Source: Acidobacteriaceae bacterium (lineage in GTDB: Bacteria; Acidobacteriota; Terriglobia; Terriglobales; Acidobacteriaceae). Taken from it: a stretch of 56,954 nt of DNA. This document shows positions 1 to 7,933 of this stretch, piece by piece; positions within the stretch are counted from its first letter, which is position 1, and each line of letters begins with the position of its first letter. The position numbers and the translations under genes are program-made. The stretch lies in assembly GCA_025350325.1 (NCBI GenBank), contig JANXYB010000009.1, positions 1 to 56,954 on the forward strand, read 5' to 3'. The notes below the pieces were generated by a model. It ran no database searches, had not been told where the DNA came from, and saw only the letters and a program-made list of their open reading frames with translations.

Positions 1-1179
1 GTGGGCGATATTGCCCAGCGGCAAACCATCGTCAATCGCTGGAACGATGAATTCGATCAGCGCCCCGCCCCCGACTACTTCCAATCCTTTGGCCTGGGCT
101 TTTATGAATACTTTCAGCTCGCCGAAGACATCGGGGCGCAGCCGCTGCCCATCCTCAACTGCGGCATGGCCTGCCAGTTCAATTCAGATGAGACAGCCGC
201 GCTCAATCAGCTCGACGAATACGTGCGAGACGCGCTCGATCTCATCGAATTCGCCAACGGGCCCGTGACTTCCCCGTGGGGCAAGATGCGCGCGCAGATG
301 GGCCACCCCGAGCCGTTTCACCTCACCATGATTGGCGTAGGCAACGAGCAATGGGGACCGCGCTACGTCGAGCGCTACAAGATCTTCGCCGCAGCTTTGA
401 AAGCACAGCACCCTGAAATCAAACTCGTCGTTGCCGCCGGCCCCGCGCCCTCCGGCGAACCGTTCGAGAGCATGTGGTCCACCTGGCGTCAGCTCAAGGC
501 CGACATCGTCGATGAACACTACTACATGAGTCCCGAATGGTTCCTGTCCAACACGGCGCGCTATGACCACTACGACCGCTCCGGGCCCAAAGTCTTTGCC
601 GGTGAGTACGCGGCGCAAACCGTCGGCTCAACCAGCGCAGAGAATCGCAACAATTGGAAAGCAGCGCTTGCTGAGGCCGCCTTCATGACCGGCCTCGAGC
701 GCAACGGCGATGTTGTCCCGATGGCCTCGTACGCCCCGTTAATGGCGCACGTCGACGCATGGCAATGGAAGCCGGACGAGATATGGTTCGACAACCTGCG
801 TTCTTACGGCACACCGAATTACTATGTGCAAAGCATGTTTGCGAACAATACCGGCACGCGCATTATTCCCGTAACACCGCAGGCTGACGCAGGACTCTAC
901 ACCAGCGCATCGCTCGACGAGTCTGCTCATACACTCATCGTCAAAGCCATCAACTACACGCGCGACGCGCGCCCCGCAGAGATTCACTTCAACGGCATCA
1001 ACCCGTCGGGCACAGCGCAGGTCAGTACTCTCGCCGCCGATCTCACGGCAGAAAACACCTTTGACAAACCAACAGCCGTTTCTCCAGAAACCTCGACCCT
1101 CGTCTTGCGATCAGGAACGATCGAAGTGCAACTCCGCCCCTACTCCCTCACCGTCTATCGCATCCCGATGCAGCAGTGA
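1..1179 (+). CDS. Alpha-L-arabinofuranosidase, GH51 family (C-terminal part; 5' end outside window)
   Basis: Retaining glycoside hydrolase that releases terminal arabinofuranose from arabinoxylan or arabinan; probably secreted or periplasmic, though the N-terminus is missing. The visible 392 residues hold the end of the TIM barrel and the C-terminal beta-sandwich. GNEQWG around residues 114-119 carries the family's acid/base Glu (E116), and VFAGEY around 198-203 carries the probable nucleophile (E202). GH51 enzymes are normally 500 residues or more, so at least 100-200 residues lie upstream; the GTG at base 1 is just the window edge. The final 100 residues form the usual arabinofuranosidase C-terminal domain. 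It lies about 400 bp upstream of infC on the same strand, with no sign of coupling. The family is clear; xylan versus arabinan preference cannot be read from sequence. Confidence 0.85.
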   Translation: MGDIAQRQTIVNRWNDEFDQRPAPDYFQSFGLGFYEYFQLAEDIGAQPLPILNCGMACQFNSDETAALNQLDEYVRDALDLIEFANGPVTSPWGKMRAQMGHPEPFHLTMIGVGNEQWGPRYVERYKIFAAALKAQHPEIKLVVAAGPAPSGEPFESMWSTWRQLKADIVDEHYYMSPEWFLSNTARYDHYDRSGPKVFAGEYAAQTVGSTSAENRNNWKAALAEAAFMTGLERNGDVVPMASYAPLMAHVDAWQWKPDEIWFDNLRSYGTPNYYVQSMFANNTGTRIIPVTPQADAGLYTSASLDESAHTLIVKAINYTRDARPAEIHFNGINPSGTAQVSTLAADLTAENTFDKPTAVSPETSTLVLRSGTIEVQLRPYSLTVYRIPMQQ

Positions 1180-1593
1180 TCGCGAGCGGTGTTCATGTTT
1201 AACGGCCCACGGACTGCGTTTGAATTACTAAATCCCTGCGAAGCTAGCGACCTTTGTGGGCGTCTCCGCCATCATCGGTAACAGCCACAAAGGCCTCGTT
1301 TCGCAGCTGCTGCTGAACTCGCGCAAACTGCACAGCCGACTCTGATCGTTCCCACCATTCGCTGATTGCGAGAACTCCGTTCAGGTTGAACTTTCAGGTC
1401 GCGAGACGCCTCCTCGATTTACCAATGGGACCATCCGAGTAGCTGGTCTCGTCTCCTCTTCCGACTGTTGTTGTCGACCTTGGCCGGGCGACCGCGGAAC
1501 TCGGCCAGTGCTATACTCAGGGTGCGTTCAAGGGTGCGCAGCGACTTCGGCAAAGGCCGGTCATTGGCACCTGAACAGCTGGAGGAGAGCACC
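1180..1593. other. Intergenic region between GH51 gene and infC; contains a perfect 9-bp inverted repeat
   Basis: No convincing complete gene. A perfect inverted repeat pairs 1251-1259 (CCTTTGTGG) with 1285-1293 (CCACAAAGG) around a 25-nt loop. A stop-bounded open frame of about 38 codons crosses it and ends at a TGA near 1346; its composition looks protein-like, so it could be a decayed gene end, but I recognise no family. A -10-like TATACT at 1512-1517, without a good -35, is the best promoter candidate for infC. Confidence 0.4.
1512..1517 (+). promoter_or_regulatory. Candidate -10 element (TATACT) for infC
   Basis: The sequence GCTATACT ends about 76 nt upstream of the proposed infC start. 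The same GCTATAMT-like string appears before rpmI (9584-9589), the zapA-upstream gene (13896-13901) and ygfZ (43557-43562). The recurrence suggests the local sigma-70 -10 consensus. No matching TTGACA lies 16-18 bp upstream. Confidence 0.4.
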
Positions 1594-1596
1594 ATC
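1581..1596 (+). promoter_or_regulatory. Shine-Dalgarno and non-canonical AUC start of infC
   Basis: GGAGGAGA at 1581-1588 is followed by GCACC and then ATC at 1594-1596, in frame with IF-3. This combination of a strong ribosome site and a weak start codon is the arrangement expected for IF-3 autoregulation, in which IF-3 rejects its own non-AUG start. Confidence 0.65.
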
Positions 1597-2211
1597 GCAC
1601 TCGACAAACGTTCGGCAAAATCCTTTATCCGCATCAATGATCGAATTCGCGCTCGTGAGATCCGCGTTATCGACGAAAACGGCGAGCAGATGGGCATCCT
1701 GCCGCCTTTTGAAGCACTCAAGATCGCCCGTGAGCGTGGCCTCGACCTGGTAGAGGTATCGCCCAACGCGGTTCCCCCGGTCTGCCGCATTCAGGATTAC
1801 GGACGCTTCCTCTACGAGAAAGAAAAGAGCGAACGCGCCGCCAAAAAGAAACAAAAAATCATTGTCGTCAAGGAAGTCAAATTCTCAGTCACGGTCGATG
1901 AGCATGACTACCAGACCAAGAAAAATCAGGCTGTGAAGTTTCTCATCGGCGGCGACAAAGTCAAGGCTAGCCTGCGGTTTCGCGGACGCCAGATGGCGCA
2001 TCGCGACCTTGGCTACAACATCATCAACAAACTCATCCAAGACATCGGCGAAGTAGGTGTTGTCGAATTCATGCCCCGAATGGAAGGCACGATCCTGCAC
2101 GCGATCCTCGCTCCATCGAAGAAGCAGGAAGCGCCCAAGCCCAAGCCGGCCGCACCGACTCCGCCCGCCCAGCAGGCTGCACCACGCCCGCCCGCTCCGG
2201 CGCAGCAATAA
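1594..2211 (+). CDS. infC: Translation initiation factor IF-3, probably starting at an AUC codon
   Basis: IF-3 binds the 30S subunit, keeps subunits apart and proofreads the initiator tRNA and start codon. The 206-residue product has the N-terminal domain (INDRIRAREIRVID, then the DLVEVSPNA region), a lysine-rich linker (EKEKSERAAKKKQK) and the C-terminal domain (VKFRGRQMAH-like; here KASLRFRGRQMAHRDLG). A 30-residue Pro/Ala/Lys tail extends past the usual 175-180 residues. No ATG, GTG or TTG lies at the family's normal start. Instead an ATC at 1594 follows a strong GGAGGAGA (1581-1588) with 8-nt spacing, and the next residues match typical IF-3 N-termini. IF-3 genes classically use rare AUU/AUC starts for autoregulation. 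The open frame continues upstream to 1468, but that stretch does not look like IF-3. Confidence 0.95.
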   Translation: MALDKRSAKSFIRINDRIRAREIRVIDENGEQMGILPPFEALKIARERGLDLVEVSPNAVPPVCRIQDYGRFLYEKEKSERAAKKKQKIIVVKEVKFSVTVDEHDYQTKKNQAVKFLIGGDKVKASLRFRGRQMAHRDLGYNIINKLIQDIGEVGVVEFMPRMEGTILHAILAPSKKQEAPKPKPAAPTPPAQQAAPRPPAPAQQ

Positions 2212-2233
2212 TTCTTCGAGCATTTAGTTGAGA

Positions 2234-2258
2234 GGCCGCCCACAGTGGGCGGCCTTTT
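2234..2258 (+). terminator. Rho-independent terminator of infC
   Basis: A 9-bp perfect GC stem (2234-2242 with 2246-2254, loop CAG) is followed directly by TTTT. It lies 23 bp after the infC stop and separates infC from the padR unit, so infC is not cotranscribed with the downstream genes. Confidence 0.85.
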
Positions 2259-2305
2259 CGCATGCGTACGGCCCTTGAAGATTCCGCGGCGTTCGTCACT
2301 CTCCA

Positions 2306-2348
2306 CTTGACAATCGGGAGGAGCCATCGCTATATCTTGATTGTCAAG
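2306..2348 (+). promoter_or_regulatory. padR promoter bracketed by a perfect 10-bp inverted repeat (candidate PadR operator)
   Basis: TTGACA (2307-2312) and TATATC (2331-2336) form a good promoter with 18-bp spacing. Arms CTTGACAATC (2306-2315) and GATTGTCAAG (2339-2348) are exact reverse complements. The left arm covers the -35 and the right arm starts just after the -10. Arm starts are 33 bp apart, close to three helical turns. PadR-family regulators commonly repress their own operon; a repressor bound here would occlude RNA polymerase. Binding by this PadR is inferred. Confidence 0.65.
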
Positions 2349-2364
2349 AGGAGAACAAAAGAGC

Positions 2365-2694
2365 GTGACGCAAAAACAACGCGATGTGGTGCAGGGAACT
2401 CTCGAAATGCTCATTCTGAAAACGCTCGACCTTGAGCCGATGCATGGCTATGGTCTTGCCCTGCGCATCGAGCAGGTCTCGCAGAATGTTTTCCGCGTTA
2501 ATCCGGGCTCACTGCTCCCCGCCCTCAGGCGCATGGAGCGTGCAGGCCGCGTTAAAAGCGAATGGCGCGCCACTGAAAATAATCGCCGTGCCAAGTACTA
2601 CATGCTCACTACGCGGGGGCGCAAAGCTCTCGAAACTGAAACCAGCGCCTGGAATCGCCAGGCCGCGGCTATAGCTCGCATTCTCGAAGCTTAA
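2365..2694 (+). CDS. PadR-family transcriptional regulator
   Basis: Small DNA-binding repressor with a winged helix and a short C-terminal dimerisation helix. The core TLEMLILKTLDLEPMHGYGL, the GSLLPALRRMERAGRV recognition region and the RRAKYYMLTTRGRKAL wing are diagnostic of the short PadR type. I prefer the GTG at 2365 (109 residues), preceded by AGAGGAG at 2347-2353. An alternative TTG at 2341 lies inside the right arm of the operator and lacks a ribosome site. It sits 38 bp upstream of the orphan permease, the standard PadR-permease pair in Acidobacteria, so it probably controls that operon and itself through the inverted repeat upstream. The inducing signal is unknown. Confidence 0.9.
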   Translation: MTQKQRDVVQGTLEMLILKTLDLEPMHGYGLALRIEQVSQNVFRVNPGSLLPALRRMERAGRVKSEWRATENNRRAKYYMLTTRGRKALETETSAWNRQAAAIARILEA

Positions 2695-2732
2695 GGCGAA
2701 TCCCGACCCCTTTTCTATTCGCGGAGGTTCTG

Positions 2733-5600
2733 ATGCATTGGTTGAGAAGTTTAGTGAGTGGTATCCGGGCGCTCTTTAACAATCACGAGACCGAGCGCGA
2801 GATGGACGAAGAACTGCACACCTTTCTCGACGCCTCAACCGCCAGCAAGCTGCTCATAGGGGCTACGCCTGAAGAAGCAGCCCGCGCCGCCCGCATTGAA
2901 ATGGGAAGCACCAACGCTGTCAAGCACCACATACGATCGGCGACGTGGGAATCGCGATTTGAAATCCTATGGCAGGATTTCCGCTACAGCGCCCGCGTGC
3001 TGATGAAGAGTCCGGGGTTCACTGCCATTGCAGTGCTCTCGTTAGCGCTCGGCATCGGCGCCAACGCTGCCATCTTCTCACTGATCCATCAACTCTTGCA
3101 GCAGAACCTGCCGGTGCGTGATCCCGAGCAGCTAGTAACCTTTGGCAAATCTGAAAATGGAGGCATCCTGGGCGGCGTCGACCTCGGATTCTTCGACATG
3201 TTTCCGTGGTCGTTCGCGCGTCAGATGCAGATGAACCCCGGTCCTTTTCAGGGGATCGCTTCGTATGGCAGTTTTTCTGAAAAGGTCACCGTCCAACCAC
3301 CAGTTTCCGCTGCAGCTATCGGACCCAGCGCGCCTGCGCTGCTAATGCCCGCGAGCCTCGTCTCAGGCAATTATTTCAGCGTGCTCGCCGCGCAGCCGTC
3401 GATGGGCCGCGCCATCAACCCCGCCGATGATGGAGCAGCTAATACAGGTGCGGTTGTGGTTCTCAGCCATCATTTCTGGCAACAATCGCTTTCTTCTGAT
3501 CCTGGCATTGTCGGCAAGACCATAACCGTCAATCACACTCCTTTTGAAGTTATTGGCGTGATGCCTGAGAGCTTTCACGGGCTCAAGCTTGAACTCGAAC
3601 CGACCGCCATGTGGGTTCCGATCAGCATGCAGCCTGTGATTCTGCAGCATGGTTCATTCATCACACCCGACGGGCCGTACTTTCTGCATTTGTTTGGGCG
3701 CATGCGCGCGCAGGATGCAGCCGGCAAGAATGCGCTGGCGAATAGCCAGGGTTGGTTTGATCAACAACTGCGTGCCGCCATTCGCGCGCGCGAAGGCGCT
3801 TCGATTTCTCCGGCACGGCAGCTGGAAATCAATCATGCAACGGTGACGCTGATGTCGGCTGAGCGCGGAGTGTCTTTGATGCGTTCTCAATACGGGGACT
3901 CGCTCAAGATACTCATGGGCGTGGTCGCATTGGTGTTATTGATCGCCTGCGCCAACCTTGCTAATTTCCTGCTGGCGCGAGCCGCGACCCGCCAGCGTGA
4001 AATCGCAACCCGCCTTGCGTTAGGCTCCAGCCGCGCCCGTATCATTCGGCAAAGCCTGATCGAAACGCTCGTACTGTCAGTCACTGGCGGCTTGCTGGGC
4101 CTGGGCATTGCGTTCGGCGCAACGCGCGTTCTCATCGCATTCGTCAGCCAGGGCAGCAGCTATGTCGCACTAAGCTCTAGACCCGATCTCACTGTGCTTC
4201 TCTTCACCCTGCTTGTATCGCTAGGGACTGGGCTGCTCTTCGGGCTCGCGCCTGCTATTGCAACTGCGCGCACCGCGCCCTCAAGCACGCTCAATGCCGG
4301 CGCCCGCACCGCACAAAGCGGGGGAGGCAAATCTTCCCGCTTCTGGCCCAAAGCCCTGGTCACCGCACAGGTCATGCTTTCGCTGCTGCTGCTCTTCGGT
4401 TCCGGGCTGTTTTTACGCACGTTTCGCAACCTGCAGAATCAGGACTACGGCTTTGAGCGCTCTAATCTGCTCCTTGCTCAGTTCAACCCAAAACTTGCCG
4501 GGTATAAACCGAGCCAGGCTCCAGCGCTCAATCAGCGGTTGATTGAGCGGCTGTCAGCGCTGCCCGGTGTTCGCTCTGCCGCATTGTCTCTCACTCCGCC
4601 CATCGGCATGAGCAACTGGACGGCGACCATTCTTCTATCTGGTTACACGCCTGCCCCCAAAGAGAACATGGTTTCTGTGCTGAATCGTGTTTCCGGCAAG
4701 TATTTTGAAACTGCGGGAATCAGCGTCATCGCTGGGCGTGCGATCACAACCGACGACTCTGCGTCCGGCCTTAAAGTAGCTGTGATCAATCAGACTCTCG
4801 CCCAACATTTCTTTCCTAAGGGCGACGCAATCGGCCGCATTCTCACCATTGAAATCAACAGTGTTAAAGGCCCGTGGCAGATTGTCGGCATCGTGCGCGA
4901 CACCAAATCAGGCAACCCGCGCGACGTTGAACCGGTGCGTATGGCCTACATCTCGCTATCGCAAATTGAGCCGTACCAACCTGAAGTGGGCCCTTCATCT
5001 GGCAAGAGTAATACCCAGGCTTCGGCCGTGGCTCCAATGCGCGAAGAGAATGAGGATCGTTTTGCCCGCACCATCCTCATTCGCACGACCGGCGATCCCG
5101 CAAAAACTGCCGCCAGTCTCACCACCGCCGTAGCGCAAATCGATCCAAACCTGGTGCTGAATAACGTCATCACCATCCACGACCAGGTCTCGAGTTTGAT
5201 GACGCACGACGAACTCATCGCCACGCTCACTAGCATTTTTTCGATGCTTGCCCTGCTGCTCGCCGCCATCGGTCTCTATGGGGTGATGAGTTACAACGTC
5301 GTTCGACGCAGCAACGAAATAGGTATTCGCATTGCGCTCGGGGCAAGCTCCACCGGCGTTCAGTGGATGGTGTTGCGGGAGTCGCTGATTCTTTTAGCTG
5401 CCGGCCTCATTTTAGGAATCCCTGCCGCGCTGTCGGCTTCCCGCCTGGTGCGTGCGCAGCTTTTTCAACTGAGTCCATTCGACCCCGTCCTCATGGTGTC
5501 GGCAGTGCTTTTGATCGCGGTGGTCACACTGCTTTCGGCGTGGCTCCCCGCGGTGCGTGCGTCCCGCGTTGATCCGCTGCTGGCGTTGCGATGCGAATGA
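2733..5600 (+). CDS. Large duplicated orphan ABC permease (ADOP / MacB-FtsX type)
   Basis: Membrane protein of 955 residues built as two MacB-like halves, each with a periplasmic core domain and FtsX-type transmembrane segments. The cytoplasmic N-terminus (HETEREMDEELHTFLD) precedes the first membrane helix around residues 95-120 (GFTAIAVLSLALGIGANAAI, the family hallmark). Three helices follow near 385-520, the second half opens near 545, and final helices lie near 840-950, ending RASRVDPLLALRCE. No ATPase gene is adjacent, as usual for these acidobacterial orphan permeases. GGAGG ends 8 bp before the ATG. Paired with the upstream PadR gene. Related MacB systems export or sense antimicrobial compounds or peptides, but the role of orphan versions is not established. 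At 955 residues it is somewhat longer than the 800-900 typical of the family. Confidence 0.92.
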   Translation: MHWLRSLVSGIRALFNNHETEREMDEELHTFLDASTASKLLIGATPEEAARAARIEMGSTNAVKHHIRSATWESRFEILWQDFRYSARVLMKSPGFTAIAVLSLALGIGANAAIFSLIHQLLQQNLPVRDPEQLVTFGKSENGGILGGVDLGFFDMFPWSFARQMQMNPGPFQGIASYGSFSEKVTVQPPVSAAAIGPSAPALLMPASLVSGNYFSVLAAQPSMGRAINPADDGAANTGAVVVLSHHFWQQSLSSDPGIVGKTITVNHTPFEVIGVMPESFHGLKLELEPTAMWVPISMQPVILQHGSFITPDGPYFLHLFGRMRAQDAAGKNALANSQGWFDQQLRAAIRAREGASISPARQLEINHATVTLMSAERGVSLMRSQYGDSLKILMGVVALVLLIACANLANFLLARAATRQREIATRLALGSSRARIIRQSLIETLVLSVTGGLLGLGIAFGATRVLIAFVSQGSSYVALSSRPDLTVLLFTLLVSLGTGLLFGLAPAIATARTAPSSTLNAGARTAQSGGGKSSRFWPKALVTAQVMLSLLLLFGSGLFLRTFRNLQNQDYGFERSNLLLAQFNPKLAGYKPSQAPALNQRLIERLSALPGVRSAALSLTPPIGMSNWTATILLSGYTPAPKENMVSVLNRVSGKYFETAGISVIAGRAITTDDSASGLKVAVINQTLAQHFFPKGDAIGRILTIEINSVKGPWQIVGIVRDTKSGNPRDVEPVRMAYISLSQIEPYQPEVGPSSGKSNTQASAVAPMREENEDRFARTILIRTTGDPAKTAASLTTAVAQIDPNLVLNNVITIHDQVSSLMTHDELIATLTSIFSMLALLLAAIGLYGVMSYNVVRRSNEIGIRIALGASSTGVQWMVLRESLILLAAGLILGIPAALSASRLVRAQLFQLSPFDPVLMVSAVLLIAVVTLLSAWLPAVRASRVDPLLALRCE

Positions 5601-5619
5601 CAGCGTGTATGCTGGCGAC

Positions 5620-7815
5620 ATGCGATTTTCGCCGTGCCGTTTTTTGGATATGCTGACTCTGTGCCTTGTCTTGACGTTTGGCCTGCGTCTCGCGGCGTTC
5701 GCGCAGCCGACACCGGCGGCGCATTTTCCTACCAGCGAGGACCTGCGCCACTTCAAAACCATCTCCGCTCCGCAGCTTTCGCCTGACGGCAAGCAGGTGC
5801 TTTTCGTACTGACACAGGCGACTGCACAGAATGCGACCAGCCACCTGTGGCTTGTACCCGCGTCTGGCGATTCAGAAAAAGCTCGGCAGCTCACGTTTTC
5901 GACACCCGCCGACAAACGCGGTGAGAGTAGTGGTCAGTGGGCGCCTGATGGGGCCGTCATCTACTTTCTTGCCAAGCGCGGGGAACAGACGCAGCTCTTC
6001 CGCCTCGACCTGCGCGGAGGCGAAGCCGCGCCCTACGACCTCAAAGTCGTGCCTTCGGTCGACAACTCCAAAGAAAAGGACGCGATCAATCCTCCCGCAG
6101 AAAAAGCTGCCGACAAGAAAGTAGAAACGCCGGCTGAGAAAAAGTCCGACAGCAAACCGGAACCTCTTTCCCTGGATGTTGCCGGATTCGCGCTCAGTGA
6201 CAATGGAAAATGGCTGGCCCTCTGGGCACACGATCCTGAAACTCCCGGCGAGAAGAAGCAGAAGGATGCGAAAGTCGACGCAGCGTGGATCAATCACGAC
6301 GCCCACCTAACCCGCCTCTATCTCGCCGCGCTCAAACCCGACGGCACCATCGACGGCGCGTTGCAGGCCGTTCCTGTTGCCCCCGACGTTCACGGAGCCA
6401 TCTGGTCCCCGTCGGCGGATCGGCTGTTCGTAGTTACCGAGGCTCCCAACGACGCCTCCGATCTGGGCCCTGCGGGTGCCGCATGGATCGTTGATGCTGC
6501 GGCTCCAGAAAACCCGTCGAAGCTCGCCTCAATCCCAGCTACCGTTCAGGGAGGAGCCTGGACACCCGATGGCAATTCCATTGTCTTCACTGCCGCGACT
6601 CCCGAAGACGCTCCGCCCGGCTACGAGGAACTCTTCGCGCTAAGTCCGGCCAACGCAGACTCAAAACCGATTCGCCTGACCGCAGGCTTTGCTGGTCAAT
6701 TGAACGCCGCGGCCCTTTTTCCAACATCGGACGGCTCAATCGTCACGCCTGCCGCGATCGGTACGCGCAACACAGTTGTCCGCATTGCCGGTGACGGCAA
6801 AACGCCGCCCAAAGCCGTCGATCTCGACGCGCCTGTGGTTTCCGCCCTCAACACCAATCGCAAACAGACTGGGTGGGTATGGCTCGCCGATGGCGGCGGA
6901 CATCCCATGAAACTTTGCTACGCGCAGCACCTCGGCGCCCGCTGCTCAGCTCTAGTGATTCCCGACCTGCGCCCCGCCAATCTGCGATCCGTCGAGCCGC
7001 AGTTGGTCAGGTGGAATAGCGGCGAACTAACCACTGAGGGCTTGCTGTATCTGCCCCCCGACACCGGCGCCGCCAAAGTACCGCTCATCGTGGATGTGCA
7101 CGGCGGCCCATTCGGCGCGTGGGAAGACCGCAGCGATCCTTTCGCCGATTTCCTGCTTGGCCACGGCTGGGCCGTGTTGCGCCCCAATCCGCGCGGCTCA
7201 TCAAATTACGGCGTCAAATTTTCCGCAGCTAACAAGAATGACCTCGGCGGAGGCGACTACAAAGATGTCATGGCTGGCGTCGATGCGGTGCTGGCAAAGT
7301 TTCCCATCGATCCGCAGCGTCTCGCACTGATGGGCTATAGCTACGGCGGTGAAATGGCAGCCTTTGTCGAAGGCAAGACCGACCGCTTCAAAGCCATCAT
7401 CAGCGGTGCCCCGGTCATCGATCAATTCAGCGAATACGGAACCGAAGGCGGCTCCTGGTACGACCGCTGGTATTTCGGCAAGCCGTGGGAGCGCATGGAG
7501 GACGCGTGGCGCCAAAGCCCACTGGCCGGCGCATCGCATGCCAAGACGCCGTTCCTGCTGCTGCAAGGTGAAAGCGACAAGACCGATCCGCTCGGCCAGG
7601 CGCAGGAGATGTATCGGGCCCTCCGCCAACAAGGTGTTCCTGTTGAGCTGGTCACGTACCCCCGCGAAGATCACCAACCCTTAGCAGTGGGTATGCTCGG
7701 CCATCCCTCACCGGAACCATGGCATGGTTTCGACGCCCGCCAGCGCATCGTGCAATTTATCGATGCCGCGTTCACAACAACACCGCCTGCGGCGACTGCA
7801 CCATCCAAACCGTAG
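5620..7815 (+). CDS. Prolyl oligopeptidase family (S9) serine peptidase, secreted
   Basis: Acyl-aminoacyl-peptidase/dipeptidyl-peptidase-like enzyme cleaving short peptides in the periplasm or outside the cell. From the ATG at 5620 it has 731 residues: a signal peptide (hydrophobic LTLCLVLTFGL, cleavage near AFAQ), a beta-propeller with TolB-like repeats (QLSPDGKQV, GAWTPDGNS), and a C-terminal alpha/beta hydrolase domain. The nucleophile is S574 in GYSYGG, with D653 in GESD and H685 in EDHQ completing the triad. A charged Lys/Glu-rich insertion lies near residues 150-190. An ATG at 5650 would also give a signal peptide. The gene begins 19 bp after the permease stop, so it probably belongs to the padR-permease operon. 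Confidence 0.9.
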   Translation: MRFSPCRFLDMLTLCLVLTFGLRLAAFAQPTPAAHFPTSEDLRHFKTISAPQLSPDGKQVLFVLTQATAQNATSHLWLVPASGDSEKARQLTFSTPADKRGESSGQWAPDGAVIYFLAKRGEQTQLFRLDLRGGEAAPYDLKVVPSVDNSKEKDAINPPAEKAADKKVETPAEKKSDSKPEPLSLDVAGFALSDNGKWLALWAHDPETPGEKKQKDAKVDAAWINHDAHLTRLYLAALKPDGTIDGALQAVPVAPDVHGAIWSPSADRLFVVTEAPNDASDLGPAGAAWIVDAAAPENPSKLASIPATVQGGAWTPDGNSIVFTAATPEDAPPGYEELFALSPANADSKPIRLTAGFAGQLNAAALFPTSDGSIVTPAAIGTRNTVVRIAGDGKTPPKAVDLDAPVVSALNTNRKQTGWVWLADGGGHPMKLCYAQHLGARCSALVIPDLRPANLRSVEPQLVRWNSGELTTEGLLYLPPDTGAAKVPLIVDVHGGPFGAWEDRSDPFADFLLGHGWAVLRPNPRGSSNYGVKFSAANKNDLGGGDYKDVMAGVDAVLAKFPIDPQRLALMGYSYGGEMAAFVEGKTDRFKAIISGAPVIDQFSEYGTEGGSWYDRWYFGKPWERMEDAWRQSPLAGASHAKTPFLLLQGESDKTDPLGQAQEMYRALRQQGVPVELVTYPREDHQPLAVGMLGHPSPEPWHGFDARQRIVQFIDAAFTTTPPAATAPSKP

Positions 7816-7933
7816 AGCCTGACGCCGTCTCTGAAGCCTGTCGCGCTTTTGTTATTGTTTTGCCTGGGTGGAAGAGCGTGCTCTCGCCCTGATCACAAAC
7901 CCGTTGCCGCCCCATGCTATCCTCCGTCACGAC

